A DNA stretch of 64,000 bases, taken from positions 186,001-250,000 of the forward strand of contig CAMKOM010000002.1 of NCBI GenBank assembly GCA_946414435.1. The letters run 5' to 3'. The DNA comes from an uncultured Bacteroidota bacterium (GTDB taxonomy: Bacteria > Bacteroidota > Bacteroidia > Bacteroidales > SZUA-534). The notes beneath the pieces were generated by a model that did not search any database, was not told the DNA's origin, and saw only the letters and a program-made list of their open reading frames with translations. Positions within the stretch are counted from its first letter, which is position 1, and every line of letters begins with the position of its first letter. Made by a program: the position numbers and the translations under genes. Positions 8,885 through 17,614 of the stretch are shown here, piece by piece.

Positions 8885-9908
8885 ACAATGCGTTGCAAAA
8901 CAGAACTTGTGGGCTAAATATCAAAAAGATATAGCCGACGACCACTACTACTACTGTCGGAGTTGCATTCGGCAGACGTTCTTCCCCGCGTCGGAGCGCG
9001 CCTATCTCAACATTATGCGCGACAAGCTGGGCAAGGACCTTTACGACGACCCCAACCACACCACCTGCACGGGCATTGCCTACCACTCTGACCTAGTGCC
9101 GCTTCAGACCACCGAAACCGTCGTTGCGCGCCATTTTGCGCTGATGACCGAGGCGGGATACGAGAATATGGCCATTTCGTGCGTCACGTCGTTCGGACTC
9201 TACACCGAACTGCTGCACACCTGGGAAGAATATCCCGAAGAGGAGGCCCGCGTGCGCCAATATCTGTGGGACGCCACACGCCGCGAGTTCAAAAAACCAA
9301 AAAACATTGCCCACACGTCGGACACCATTTATAAATTCCGCAGCGAGATTGCCGCGCAAATGACCCGCCCGCTGGTGAATGTGAAAACTGGCGAGCCGTT
9401 GAAGGTGGTTGACCACATTGGCTGCCACTATGCCAAGATGTTCCCCACCAAGGGCGTGGGCGGAGCCGAGTTTCCGCGCGTGCTCACGGGAATGGTTGAG
9501 GCGTGGGGCGGCACCCCGATTGACTACCCCGAACGCCGCCACTGCTGCGGTTTCGGCTTCCGCAACTATCTGGTGATGGCCAACCGCGGCTACTCGGTGG
9601 CCAACTCGAAGAAGAAATTCGAGTCGATGGCGCCCTACAAGCCAGATTTCATTGTGGCCAACTGCCCTGGCTGCGCAATGTTCCTTGACCGCTGGCAATA
9701 CACAATCCAACAGATGGAAGGCACCACCTACGGCGCCGACGGACAGGGCATTCCGTCGCTCACCTACGAGGAGATGGCGGGCCTTGTGCTGGGCTACGAC
9801 CCGTGGGAACTCGGCCTGCAGATGCACCAAGTGCCCGTGGAGCCGCTGCTCGACAAGATGGGCATTCAATACACACCGCGCGACAAATGGACGGGCAAAA
9901 AACATTGA
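8877..9908 (+). CDS. Heterodisulfide reductase subunit B-like protein (CCG domain)
   Basis: 343 residues. The C-terminal half has a full cysteine-rich CCG motif: Cys183 (HIGCHYAKMFP), Cys223-Cys224 (HCCGFGFRN), and Cys263 and Cys266 (NCPGC). The N-terminal half has a non-canonical set: Cys27, Cys30, Cys64 and Cys102. In HdrB the two CCG motifs hold the noncubane iron-sulfur clusters that cleave disulfides, so one site looks intact and the other altered. It overlaps its upstream neighbour by 8 bases, and its stop overlaps the ATG of the HdrA-like gene at base 9908. It is likely cytoplasmic and in complex with those two proteins. Confidence 0.88.
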   Translation: MSEQCVAKQNLWAKYQKDIADDHYYYCRSCIRQTFFPASERAYLNIMRDKLGKDLYDDPNHTTCTGIAYHSDLVPLQTTETVVARHFALMTEAGYENMAISCVTSFGLYTELLHTWEEYPEEEARVRQYLWDATRREFKKPKNIAHTSDTIYKFRSEIAAQMTRPLVNVKTGEPLKVVDHIGCHYAKMFPTKGVGGAEFPRVLTGMVEAWGGTPIDYPERRHCCGFGFRNYLVMANRGYSVANSKKKFESMAPYKPDFIVANCPGCAMFLDRWQYTIQQMEGTTYGADGQGIPSLTYEEMAGLVLGYDPWELGLQMHQVPVEPLLDKMGIQYTPRDKWTGKKH

Positions 9909-10939
9909 TGATTATGCAACAGAAAAACATAGCGATAATTGGCGGCGGACCCGCTGGAATTGAGGCTGCGGCAAGCCTTGCAGGGCTCGGGCACCACGTG
10001 TGGCTAATCGAAAAAGAGAGTGAACTGGGCGGCCATTTGAGGCTGATGTACAATCTTTTCCCCGACAAGCGCCCCGCCGACGAGGTGCTGCAGGAGATGC
10101 TCTCGCACGTCAAAAATCAGAATATCGATATACTGACCAACACGCAAGTGACTGACTGCAAGCAAATTGACAATCGCTTTGCGCTGAAAACCGACAGCGG
10201 ACAGACGCTCGACGCCGACGCCGTGCTGATGGCCACAGGCTACCGCCTTTTCGACGCTGCGCGCAAGGAGGAGTACGGCTACGGAATCTATCCTGGCGTG
10301 ATAAACAGTTTCGAACTCGAGGCGATGCTGAAAAACAACGCTCTCAAGAACGTGAAAGGCGAAGTGCCGCGGCGAGTGATTCTGCTGCACTGCATTGGCT
10401 CGCGCGACGAGAAAGTGGGAAATCACTATTGCTCAAAGGTTTGCTGCGTGACGGCTGTGAAGCAGGCCATTGAAATCAAGCGCCGCCACCCCGAAACCGA
10501 GGTCTTCTGCTTCTATATGGACATTCGAATGTTCGGGCCTTATTATGAGGAACTTTACCGCGAGGCGCAGGAGAAATGGAAGGTGACATTTGTGCGCGGC
10601 AAGATTTCGGAGGCGGCCGCCAACCTTGACGGCGAGATTCAGATTAAAGCCGAAGACACACTCATTGGCAAGCCGCTGCATATGCGCACCGACCTGCTTG
10701 TGCTGATGTGCGGAATGGAGGCCGACACCGACGAGCCCGTGGCCCGTGTGCTCGGCATTGAGCGCGGCGCCAACCGCTTTTTCCGCTCGGCCGACAACTA
10801 CACGCGCTACAACAGCACCAACCTGCCTGGCGTGTTCACCGCTGGCGCCTGCACCGCCCCAATGAACATTATCGACACCATTGCCAACGCCCGCGCCGCG
10901 GCGATTTCGATTCACGAATATTTGGGAGGTAGGAATTAG
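9908..10939 (+). CDS. Heterodisulfide reductase subunit A-like flavoprotein (short form)
   Basis: 343 residues. FAD-binding fold at the N terminus (IAIIGGGPAGIEAAA, residues 8-22), then LIEKESELGGHLR. The HdrA signature CIGSRDE with KVCC follows near residue 160-180, and a late FTAGACTAPMNI segment closes the FAD site. It lacks the N-terminal and C-terminal ferredoxin domains of methanogen HdrA, so it is the compact form also seen in bacterial QmoA/B-like systems. The ATG at 9908 overlaps the upstream stop (TGATG), which fixes the start; an earlier in-frame ATG at 9803 lies inside the HdrB gene and is rejected. The stop codon lies in a short direct repeat. Confidence 0.88.
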   Translation: MIMQQKNIAIIGGGPAGIEAAASLAGLGHHVWLIEKESELGGHLRLMYNLFPDKRPADEVLQEMLSHVKNQNIDILTNTQVTDCKQIDNRFALKTDSGQTLDADAVLMATGYRLFDAARKEEYGYGIYPGVINSFELEAMLKNNALKNVKGEVPRRVILLHCIGSRDEKVGNHYCSKVCCVTAVKQAIEIKRRHPETEVFCFYMDIRMFGPYYEELYREAQEKWKVTFVRGKISEAAANLDGEIQIKAEDTLIGKPLHMRTDLLVLMCGMEADTDEPVARVLGIERGANRFFRSADNYTRYNSTNLPGVFTAGACTAPMNIIDTIANARAAAISIHEYLGGRN

Positions 10940-10958
10940 GATTTAGGAATTAGGAATT
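10930..10958. repeat. 14/15-bp tandem repeat at the end of the hdrA-like gene
   Basis: TAGGAATTAGGATT at 10930-10943 is followed directly by TAGGAATTAGGAATT at 10944-10958. The hdrA-like stop (TAG, 10937-10939) is formed inside the first unit. The repeat abuts the palindrome at 10972, so both mark the left edge of the sequence that splits the hdr cluster. Confidence 0.7.
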
Positions 10959-10971
10959 GAAAATTGAAATT

Positions 10972-10999
10972 GTAGAGACGTAGCGCGCTACGTCTCTAC
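10972..10999. repeat. 28-bp perfect palindrome, REP-like element
   Basis: GTAGAGACGTAGCG followed by its exact reverse complement, 14 + 14 bp with no loop. It has no T tract, so it is unlikely to be a simple terminator. Palindromes starting GTAGAGACG are, to my memory, dispersed in many Bacteroidetes intergenic regions, which would make this a REP/MITE-like unit. Confidence 0.75.
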
Positions 11000-11031
11000 T
11001 GGAAAAAGGAAATTTTAAAACCATACCAACT

Positions 11032-11700
11032 ATGAACCAAACATTTAACTTGAAACGATTTTTCCAATATGCTGGATTTACTATTTCGAGGAACCGATGG
11101 TATTATGGCGTTTTGTTCGTAGGGTTCACGATTCCTGCAATTGTTCTTTCGTTTTGCGAAGTGGTGCCTGAGGTGGCGTCTTGTATGATTGGTTTTGTTT
11201 TTATGACTTTGAATTCTCTTCCTTCCATTGAATGGACAAGAAAAATCGGGCAGCGCACACAATGGACAGATGTTATTGCGTCGAGAACAGAAAAACTTGC
11301 ATATGAGTGCATTGTGCGATTCTCTGGATTTGCTGTTCCGATAGTCATTTGCAGCATTGGTTTCGCTTTTGGCTTGGGCTCACCCGACAAGTTCTTTTCC
11401 GATGTTGTTCCGATGGGTGGCGTGTCGCTTTTGCTTGCATTAGCAATGATATTTTTTCTGTTATGGAATCTTGATTTCCAAAGACAAGTGAATAAGGGAC
11501 AACCTGTAGTGCGAACCAATATGTATCGGGCTATTAGTCAGGGATTTGTTCTTGGAATGCAAATATATTTTTTCAAGTCGCTTTGCAGTTCAATTACCTT
11601 TCAGATTATTTGCTTTGCAATTGCGGCAATTGCATTTGTGTTTGCGGTTATTAAATACCCGAATCAACGAATCGAAAACACTGAACCAACAACAGAATAA
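11032..11700 (+). CDS. Membrane protein of unknown function, interrupting the hdr cluster
   Basis: 222 residues with about five hydrophobic segments: near 26-42, 47-58, 96-115, 128-148 and 178-207. No family recognised. Its base composition is visibly more AT-rich than the hdr genes on both sides, and it is preceded by the tandem repeat and the 28-bp palindrome. It could be an insertion into an older hdrCBA-hdrC-hdrDE operon or a lineage-specific membrane partner of the complex. Nothing in the sequence (no Cys cluster, no haem-ligand pattern) points to electron transfer, so insertion is preferred. Confidence 0.6.
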   Translation: MNQTFNLKRFFQYAGFTISRNRWYYGVLFVGFTIPAIVLSFCEVVPEVASCMIGFVFMTLNSLPSIEWTRKIGQRTQWTDVIASRTEKLAYECIVRFSGFAVPIVICSIGFAFGLGSPDKFFSDVVPMGGVSLLLALAMIFFLLWNLDFQRQVNKGQPVVRTNMYRAISQGFVLGMQIYFFKSLCSSITFQIICFAIAAIAFVFAVIKYPNQRIENTEPTTE

Positions 11701-11734
11701 CCGAAATAAACTTCTAAACTCTAAACATTAAGAA

Positions 11735-12076
11735 ATGTGGGGCTTTAAGATAGCAAAATCGCAGAGTATCAACTACGACCGCAACGACAAGGAGATAATG
11801 CGGACGGTCTTGGACAACGAGCCGTCGCTGCGCGTTTGTATGGCCTGCGGAGCCTGCACCGCCACCTGCTCGGCGGGCAACCTGCTGCCCACATTCAACA
11901 TTCGCCGCCTGAACACCCTGCTGCAGCGCGGCGAGTACACGCAACTGCGCAACGAACTCAACAACTGTATGCTCTGCGGCAAATGCACGCTCGTCTGCCC
12001 GCGCGGCGTCAATATCCGCAACATTGTTCTTAACACACGCGAAGCCTTGATGAAATATGAATCCGACACCATTTGA
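11735..12076 (+). CDS. Second HdrC-like 4Fe-4S protein (short)
   Basis: 113 residues. Two 4Fe-4S sites: Cys35, 38, 41, 45 (CMACGACTATC) and Cys78, 81, 84, 88 (CMLCGKCTLVCP). The next gene starts 20 bases before this one ends, so the two are translationally coupled. It probably wires the soluble Hdr proteins to the membrane subunit that follows. It is distinct from the first HdrC-like protein (half its length and only the ferredoxin core is shared). Confidence 0.85.
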   Translation: MWGFKIAKSQSINYDRNDKEIMRTVLDNEPSLRVCMACGACTATCSAGNLLPTFNIRRLNTLLQRGEYTQLRNELNNCMLCGKCTLVCPRGVNIRNIVLNTREALMKYESDTI

Positions 12077-13826
12077 CATATTCGTTCTGCCGTTCACCGT
12101 TGGAATGAGCCTGCTATTTGCCTATCTCATACTGAAATACGCAAGTTGGATTTGGTATTTCGACCGCGACGACAAACTGCGAATCCTGCGCGGGCTCTTC
12201 AGCCTGAAATCGCTCAAAGCCGTAAAGGAGATTTTCCTTGAGAGCCTTGTTCACCGCAAGATGTTTCTGGTAAACAGGCGGTTAGGTTATATGCACTTCA
12301 GCCTGGCCTTCGGCTGGTTTCTGCTGATAGTGATTGGAGCCTTCGAGGCGCACATTTATATGGGCGGCGCCGCGCCGTTCTATTTCCCCATTTTCTTCGT
12401 CTATTTCGTGCCCGACGACGAGTCGTTCTTCTTCGCCCGCGGCTTTGTGCAACTGATGGACGCGTCGCTGCTGCTCGTGCTGTCGGGCGTGGTGGTGGCC
12501 ATTATCAAGCGGTTCTACAAGCGCATTGTGGGGATGCGGAGCACAACCAATCTGCGCTTGCGCGATAAGATGGTGCTCTACTCGCTCTGGCTCATTTTCC
12601 CGTTGAGGCTTTTGGCCGAAAGCGCCACCTGCGGCCTGCACGGCTCGGGCGGTTTCCTGACCTATCCCGTGGGCCAACTGATGGCCGCCACGCTTCCGCT
12701 CAAGGCGATGGAATACCCGCTCTGGTGGGCCTACTCAATCGACCTTTGCCTGTTCTTCATTGGGCTGCCCTTCAGCCGATATATGCACATTCCAACCGAG
12801 ATGGTGCTTATCTTCTTCCGCAACTGGGGCATACGCCTGAAGCCCGACAATCCGATACTCGAGGAGGTGATGGTGCTCTCGTGCCCGCGCTGCGGCGTTT
12901 GTATCGACCGCTGCCAACTCAACACCGCCGTGGGCAACCACGACACACAGGCCGTCTATTTCCTTCAGCGAATCCGTAACCACGAGCAGCACTCGGCGCA
13001 GGCCAAAAACTGCCTGATGTGCGGCCGATGCGAGTCGGTCTGCCCTGTCGGGATAGATTTGAACGCAATCCGTCTGCGCCACCGTCAGAACTTCACGCCC
13101 GAAACCTTTGTGCCGCAATACAATAACGCCGAGGCGCAAAAGGTTGATGTGGTGTTCTTTACAGGATGTATGGGCCACCTGGTTCCCAAAACCAAAGACG
13201 CGATGGTGAAGATTCTGAACGCTTCGGGCGACCGCTACTGGTTTATGGACGCCGACGGAGGCGTGTGCTGCGGCCGTCCGATGAAACTTGCAGGACAGAC
13301 CGCCGCCGCCCAAAAACTGATGGCCAAAAACCGCCAATCGATTATCGACAGCGGTGCCCGCACGCTTGTCACTTCGTGCCCAATCTGCTACAAGGTCTTC
13401 CGCGAGGACTACAATCTCGAAGGCATTGAGATTCTGCACCACACCGAATACATTAAACGCTTGATTGACAGTGGAAAGATTAAGGTTGATAAGAAAAATC
13501 TGGCCGTTGCCTACCACGATCCGTGCGAACTCGGCCGCGGTGCAGGCATATATGAGCCGCCGCGCGATGTTTTGAGCAGCGTGGCCACTCTGCAAACCAC
13601 CGCCAACGAGCGCAAAAACTCGCTCTGCTGTGGCGGCAGCCTTGCCAACCTGACATTGCCTTCGGCCGACAAAGCGCGCATTGCCGAGCAGGCAATGTGC
13701 AGCCTGACCGCCAACCACCCCGACGTGGTGGCCACCGCCTGCCCGCTCTGCAAGAAAACCCTTGCCCGCACCCAAATGGCACCCGTTGAGGATGTTGCCG
13801 AACTGGTTGCGGAAGCGATGAGGTAA
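12057..13826 (+). CDS. Membrane-bound HdrE-HdrD-like Fe-S oxidoreductase
   Basis: 589 residues in three parts. Residues 1-260 hold about five to six membrane helices, like the quinone- or haem-binding HdrE/NarI type (for example FGWFLLIVIGAF and LMDASLLLVLSGVVVAI). A double ferredoxin region follows (CPRCGVCIDRC and CLMCGRCESVCP). The last 230 residues hold two CCG domains (FTGCMGH...VCCGRPMK...SCPIC and HDPCELGRG...LCCGGSL...ACPLC). This is the layout of a membrane electron-transfer protein that could exchange electrons with the quinone pool and a thiol/disulfide or another acceptor. It is the last gene of the cluster, with a terminator 64 bases on. Confidence 0.87.
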   Translation: MNPTPFDIFVLPFTVGMSLLFAYLILKYASWIWYFDRDDKLRILRGLFSLKSLKAVKEIFLESLVHRKMFLVNRRLGYMHFSLAFGWFLLIVIGAFEAHIYMGGAAPFYFPIFFVYFVPDDESFFFARGFVQLMDASLLLVLSGVVVAIIKRFYKRIVGMRSTTNLRLRDKMVLYSLWLIFPLRLLAESATCGLHGSGGFLTYPVGQLMAATLPLKAMEYPLWWAYSIDLCLFFIGLPFSRYMHIPTEMVLIFFRNWGIRLKPDNPILEEVMVLSCPRCGVCIDRCQLNTAVGNHDTQAVYFLQRIRNHEQHSAQAKNCLMCGRCESVCPVGIDLNAIRLRHRQNFTPETFVPQYNNAEAQKVDVVFFTGCMGHLVPKTKDAMVKILNASGDRYWFMDADGGVCCGRPMKLAGQTAAAQKLMAKNRQSIIDSGARTLVTSCPICYKVFREDYNLEGIEILHHTEYIKRLIDSGKIKVDKKNLAVAYHDPCELGRGAGIYEPPRDVLSSVATLQTTANERKNSLCCGGSLANLTLPSADKARIAEQAMCSLTANHPDVVATACPLCKKTLARTQMAPVEDVAELVAEAMR

Positions 13827-13889
13827 GTAGGAGATGAGAATCCTTTAGAAATTCCCGGTAGAATTAGGCGAACTAGCTAAATAACATTA

Positions 13890-13918
13890 AAAAAGCCGCC
13901 CATGAGGAGCGGCTTTAT
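13890..13918. terminator. Bidirectional terminator after the hdr cluster
   Basis: Stem AAAGCCGC / GCGGCTTT with A and T runs on the two sides, between the converging hdrDE-like gene and the DUF5606 gene. Confidence 0.8.
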
Positions 13919-13936
13919 ATTTTACCAATTGTGCAT

Positions 13937-14362
13937 TTATTTTTTCTCGTCGGCTTTTGCCTCATCATCCTTTTCGTCGAGGACATCGAGCATTTTGCAA
14001 CGTTGCAGTTGGTTGTACCATGTCAGCACTTTCTTGATGTGTGAAACATAGACACGTTCGCGGTCGTAGTTTGGCAATATGGCAGCAAAATAGTTTTTAA
14101 GTGCCTCGTTGTCTGATGTTTTCGGATCGATTGCGGCGCCTTTTTTCTCTTTAGTGCGGATGTTTTTCAAAACTTCAATAAGCGACACTTCTTCGCCGTC
14201 TTCTTTAAAAATAGCAATGTCGTGCAACGAGCTCACCTTTGATGTCGAGTAGGCCGGCATGCGTTTGTTTGTTTCAATATCTTCAACAATAATTCCGTTC
14301 TTGGTGCTTGACACCAATTTGAAAAGCCCTGAATATCCAGAGATTGATAAGATTTCTTTCAT
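13937..14362 (-). CDS. DUF5606 family protein
   Basis: 141 residues. The N terminus MKEILSISGYSGLFKLVSSTKNGIIVEDIE matches the DUF5606 family, small soluble proteins found in Bacteroidetes with unknown role. The first 55 residues look like a compact beta domain; the rest is helical and charged, ending in an acidic Lys/Asp/Glu-rich tail. No signal peptide or catalytic motif. Single gene with its own leader. Confidence 0.85.
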   Translation of the reverse strand: MKEILSISGYSGLFKLVSSTKNGIIVEDIETNKRMPAYSTSKVSSLHDIAIFKEDGEEVSLIEVLKNIRTKEKKGAAIDPKTSDNEALKNYFAAILPNYDRERVYVSHIKKVLTWYNQLQRCKMLDVLDEKDDEAKADEKK

Positions 14363-14429
14363 TGTTATTGTGTTTTAAAATCGACTGCAAATATAAGGGT
14401 GTGTTCTAAAATAGGTGACTTTTGGACAC

Positions 14430-14457
14430 AAAAAAAAGGATTTCGTCTGTCGAATCC
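14430..14457 (-). terminator. Terminator of the 221-residue gene
   Basis: On the minus strand: AGGATT, a 10-base loop, AATCCT and a T8 run. A second stem, GCGAACCA / TGGTTCGC, lies just before it at 14472-14490. Confidence 0.7.
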
Positions 14458-14519
14458 TCATCCTCTGCAGAGTGCGAACCATTTTGGTTCGCCTCTATTT
14501 CTCTTGTTTTGTTGCTGTT

Positions 14520-15185
14520 TTACTGTTTGTTGTAGTCGAATAGATAGTCGTCGCCATCAACGTCAACAAGTACGGTGTAAAGACCAGCCTCAACTTTTCC
14601 GAACTCAAAATTCTTGAAAATCGGTTTGTTGTCGATTGTCGAATAGAGTTCTTCACCTTTTGCGTCGAGCACTTTCACAACAACATCTTTGCGTTGCTCG
14701 TTCGGCAATTCGATGATGGCGCGGGTGCCGTTAACTTTGAAAATCGGGTCAACCACAGCGCGTCCGCCGTTAACCAGTTCTCCACCTTTGATTGTGAAGG
14801 CACGCTCAAGGCTCTTTCCATTCTTTTTCGCAATAACCTTGTATGTTCCGTCTTCAAGGTTCAGGAAATCGAATACGCGGGTGCTTCTGCCCATTGTGCG
14901 GATGGCCTCGTTGTAGAGAACATCGCCGTCAAGTGTTTCAATGCAAAGGTTGCATTTGTCGTTGTCGCTTGTGGTGTAGATAATTGCTGCGCGTGTGCAG
15001 GTTACATAGCGGAATGCAAGACTGTCTTCGATTTTTACAGTTGCCTGGATTTCGTTTTCACCAGTTCTTGTTTTTGCCGACAGAAACAATGGTAACATTA
15101 TAAGTGCGGCGGCAATCAAGCTAACTAAAGCTGCGAAGTAGTCTGATCTCATCAGACGGCCTTCTTTTGTGTTTAAAAGTTTCAT
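14520..15185 (-). CDS. Membrane-anchored or secreted protein of unknown function
   Basis: 221 residues. A short cytoplasmic N terminus precedes one hydrophobic segment (about 17-36, AALVSLIAAALIMLPLFL), after which the protein should be periplasmic. The remainder is beta-rich with two Ig-like stretches (TYKVIAKKNGKSLERAFTIKGG and LYTVLVDVDGDDYLFDY), resembling the short adhesin-like fold of secreted Bacteroides proteins, but I cannot name a family. An alternative ATG at residue 12 would give a more typical signal anchor. The leader contains three copies of an 11-base motif (see 15276-15442). Confidence 0.7.
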   Translation of the reverse strand: MKLLNTKEGRLMRSDYFAALVSLIAAALIMLPLFLSAKTRTGENEIQATVKIEDSLAFRYVTCTRAAIIYTTSDNDKCNLCIETLDGDVLYNEAIRTMGRSTRVFDFLNLEDGTYKVIAKKNGKSLERAFTIKGGELVNGGRAVVDPIFKVNGTRAIIELPNEQRKDVVVKVLDAKGEELYSTIDNKPIFKNFEFGKVEAGLYTVLVDVDGDDYLFDYNKQ

Positions 15186-15275
15186 CTTTTAGTCTTTTAA
15201 ATGTTCTTTTATCTCTTTTTCTCGATGCAAAAGTATGTTGCACTTTTATTCGGTTGTACTAGCAATTTTTAATGC

Positions 15276-15442
15276 AACGTTTGCATAAATTCGGAGTTGT
15301 TGCGAGTTGTGAAAAAATATTATTGATTTACTGATAATTATATTTATGCAAACGATATGCATAGATTTTTTAATTTTTCTTCAAAATAGACTTAAATTAA
15401 GTGATAATGCGGCTTTGAGGGCGAAATTTAAAACGTTTGCAT
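15276..15442. promoter_or_regulatory. Three copies of the 11-base motif AACGTTTGCAT upstream of the 221-residue gene
   Basis: AACGTTTGCAT at 15276-15286 and 15432-15442, and a reverse copy with one change (ATGCAAACGAT) at 15346-15356. A further exact reverse copy is at 28596-28606. An 11-mer is not expected to recur this often by chance, so it may be a regulator-binding site. The whole gap 15186-15489 is AT-rich and holds nothing else I can name. Confidence 0.4.
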
Positions 15443-15489
15443 TGTTATGCAAAATTGTGCAAACTGCGCGTTTTTGTCATTTTTTAATG

Positions 15490-15530
15490 CAAAAAAGCGG
15501 GCAGTGTTGCATAAAAACAACGCTGCCCGC
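15490..15530 (-). terminator. Terminator of serB
   Basis: On the minus strand: GCGGGCAG, an inner stem GTTG / CAAC, then CTGCCCGC and a T6 run, 29 bases after the serB stop. Confidence 0.9.
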
Positions 15531-15558
15531 GCAAATTTGCATTGAAATGCACCAATAT

Positions 15559-16794
15559 TTATTGATTGATATCGCGGTCGCGGAAGCCTAAGAAATAGAG
15601 AATTGAATCGAGACCGCCGGCCGAAATGGAGTGCATTGCCGACTCTTTCACTTTGGGCTTGGCGTGGAAAGCAATGCCTAGACCGGCCAGTTGCAACATC
15701 GGTAGGTCGTTTGCACCATCGCCCACGGCAATCACCTGCTCAAGGTGGATGTCTTCTTTAAAAGCCAGTAACTTAAGTATTTCGGCCTTGCGCGCGCCAT
15801 CGACAATGTCGCCCACATTGTTGCCCGTGAGTTTGCCATTGACAATCTCAAGTTCGTTGGCAAATACATAGTCGATATCAAGCTTGTTTTTCAGGTAGTT
15901 ACCAAAATATGTAAAGCCGCCCGACAAGATGGCTGTGCGGTAGCCATAACGCTTCAAAGTTTTGAAAAGACGCTCGGCACCATCAGTAATCGGCAGGTTT
16001 TCAGCAATTTCTTTCATCACGCTCTCGTCGAGACCTTTGAGCAGCGAGATGCGTTTTAGAAAACTCTGGCGGAAGTCAATCTCACCGCGCATTGCCGAGG
16101 CCGTGATGGCGCTCACCTGGTCGCCGACACCGGCACGGCGTGCAAGTTCGTCAATCACCTCGGTCTGGATAAGCGTCGAGTCCATATCGAAACAAATCAA
16201 GCGGCGATTGCGGCGGAACACGTTATCTTCCTGGAAGGCAATGTCGAGACTGCTTTCGGCCGAGATACGCATAAAATCGGACTTCATCTTTTTCAAATCG
16301 ACGGGGTTGCCGCGCACCGAAATCTCAACCACGGCTTTTGATTGGGGCTTGTCTTCGCCAATTGGAGTACGGCCCGACAAACGGCTGATGGCATCGATGT
16401 TGAGCCCTTGCTCGGCAATGATTGATGTTACCTTGGCAAGGTGTGCTGCCTTGAGTTTGTGCGAGATGATGGTCACAATGTAGCGAGGCTTGCCTTGATG
16501 TGCCACCCAATCGGTGTAACGCTCGGCTGGGATGGGAGTGAAGCGCACGTTTACGCCCAATTCGTATGCCTTGAACAGAATATCTTTCAAAATCGGTGAC
16601 GAACCGGCCTCTTCAGGCACTTCGAACAAGATGCCAAGATTCAAATCGTCGTGAATGACCGACTGCCCGATGTCGAGAATGTTGATGTCGTACTGCATCA
16701 AAATGTTCGTCAGTGACGCTGTCTGTCCCGGCTTGTCGGGCCCCGACACGTTCAACAAGATGATTTCTTTCGTTTTTTTCATATTCGTTACCAA
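15559..16794 (-). CDS. serB: Phosphoserine phosphatase with N-terminal ACT domains
   Basis: 411 residues. Two ACT-like regions (about 8-85 and 95-175) precede a HAD domain with DMDST at about 199-203, the SGGF motif (AILSGGFTYFG) and GDGANDLPML. It hydrolyses phosphoserine to serine, the last step of serine synthesis; the ACT domains suggest amino-acid control. The first ATG is adjacent to the stop of the upstream DUF5715 gene (zero gap), so the two are in one operon; MKKTKEI four codons later is an alternative start. Confidence 0.94.
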   Translation of the reverse strand: MVTNMKKTKEIILLNVSGPDKPGQTASLTNILMQYDINILDIGQSVIHDDLNLGILFEVPEEAGSSPILKDILFKAYELGVNVRFTPIPAERYTDWVAHQGKPRYIVTIISHKLKAAHLAKVTSIIAEQGLNIDAISRLSGRTPIGEDKPQSKAVVEISVRGNPVDLKKMKSDFMRISAESSLDIAFQEDNVFRRNRRLICFDMDSTLIQTEVIDELARRAGVGDQVSAITASAMRGEIDFRQSFLKRISLLKGLDESVMKEIAENLPITDGAERLFKTLKRYGYRTAILSGGFTYFGNYLKNKLDIDYVFANELEIVNGKLTGNNVGDIVDGARKAEILKLLAFKEDIHLEQVIAVGDGANDLPMLQLAGLGIAFHAKPKVKESAMHSISAGGLDSILYFLGFRDRDINQ

Positions 16795-17517
16795 TTAGCG
16801 GACTGTTACGTGGATACATTTTGTCTGCGTTTCGAGCAGCACGTAGCACCGTCCTTCGTCTTGCATCTCTATGAGGGTGCGGAGCAGGAGGTTGCGCAGT
16901 CTGTATGAATATATTGGCTCGGTTTCACCTTTGGGGTAGAAACAAGTTTGTGCAATGTCGAAAGTCAGGCCGAAAAAGTGCGAAGTCTTGTTTTGTGTGG
17001 CATTCACGTTGTTTTTGCGCAATCCGTGTTGGTCGGCTTCTGTACGAAGCACTGACGATAGTTGAAATCTGTAATCTTGCACATCAATGTCTTTCAGCGA
17101 TTTAAAGAACCTGCGCCCTAGTTCGTCGAGAAAATCGGCAGCTTCTTTTTTTAAGTAAGGCATTGAATATGTGAGAGCAGGAACTTCGTAGTATTTGCAA
17201 TCGTGAACTTCGCGCAAACCATATTTTACAATGTAGTCGTATTTATCGGACATCATTTGTTGATGGTTTTTAAACGGGCGGTCGATGCCATTGGCACGGG
17301 CAACCTCAAGGTGATACTCGTTGTTGTATCGGCGCAAGGCCCTAACCTCTTTAGCCGACAACTCAGCCACAGCCACCTCGTCGATTGACTTGCGGTGGTG
17401 GAATGCGTCGGGAAGTTTTTTGATGGCCAATATTATAATGGTGGGTATAAGCAACAGCGGCAGCACACGATTCCACGCGATGCGTCTTTTGCCTGTTTTT
17501 TTTGCTTGTCCTGCCAT
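16795..17517 (-). CDS. DUF5715 family protein, M15-like peptidase fold
   Basis: 240 residues. One N-terminal membrane segment (about 17-32) followed by a periplasmic domain. SVLRTEADQHGLRKNN near 155-170 and the SHFFGLTFD segment give His180 and Asp187, and His236 lies in KCIHVTV at the C terminus. This His-Asp-His spacing is that of zinc M15 D,D-/L,D-carboxypeptidases, so a cell-wall hydrolase activity is plausible but not shown. The gene runs straight into serB without a gap. Confidence 0.8.
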   Translation of the reverse strand: MAGQAKKTGKRRIAWNRVLPLLLIPTIIILAIKKLPDAFHHRKSIDEVAVAELSAKEVRALRRYNNEYHLEVARANGIDRPFKNHQQMMSDKYDYIVKYGLREVHDCKYYEVPALTYSMPYLKKEAADFLDELGRRFFKSLKDIDVQDYRFQLSSVLRTEADQHGLRKNNVNATQNKTSHFFGLTFDIAQTCFYPKGETEPIYSYRLRNLLLRTLIEMQDEGRCYVLLETQTKCIHVTVR

Positions 17518-17614
17518 TTTGTTCTAATTGTAGCGGGGCAAAGATAATAAGGCACCGCCGATAATTGTTGCGCATTTTTTGTTTTGCGCCGCATTTTTGT
17601 TCAATTCGCACATA

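Noticed and set aside
9803..9907. N-terminal extension of the HdrA-like protein
   Set aside because: The extra 35 codons lie inside the HdrB-like gene in another frame and do not resemble a flavoprotein; the overlapping ATG at 9908 fits the family.
10972..10999. Terminator of the HdrA-like gene
   Set aside because: Perfect palindrome but no T tract on either strand, so a dispersed repeat is the better explanation.
15346..15591. 81-codon plus-strand ORF
   Set aside because: It lies over the motif region and the serB terminator and reads into serB in antisense.
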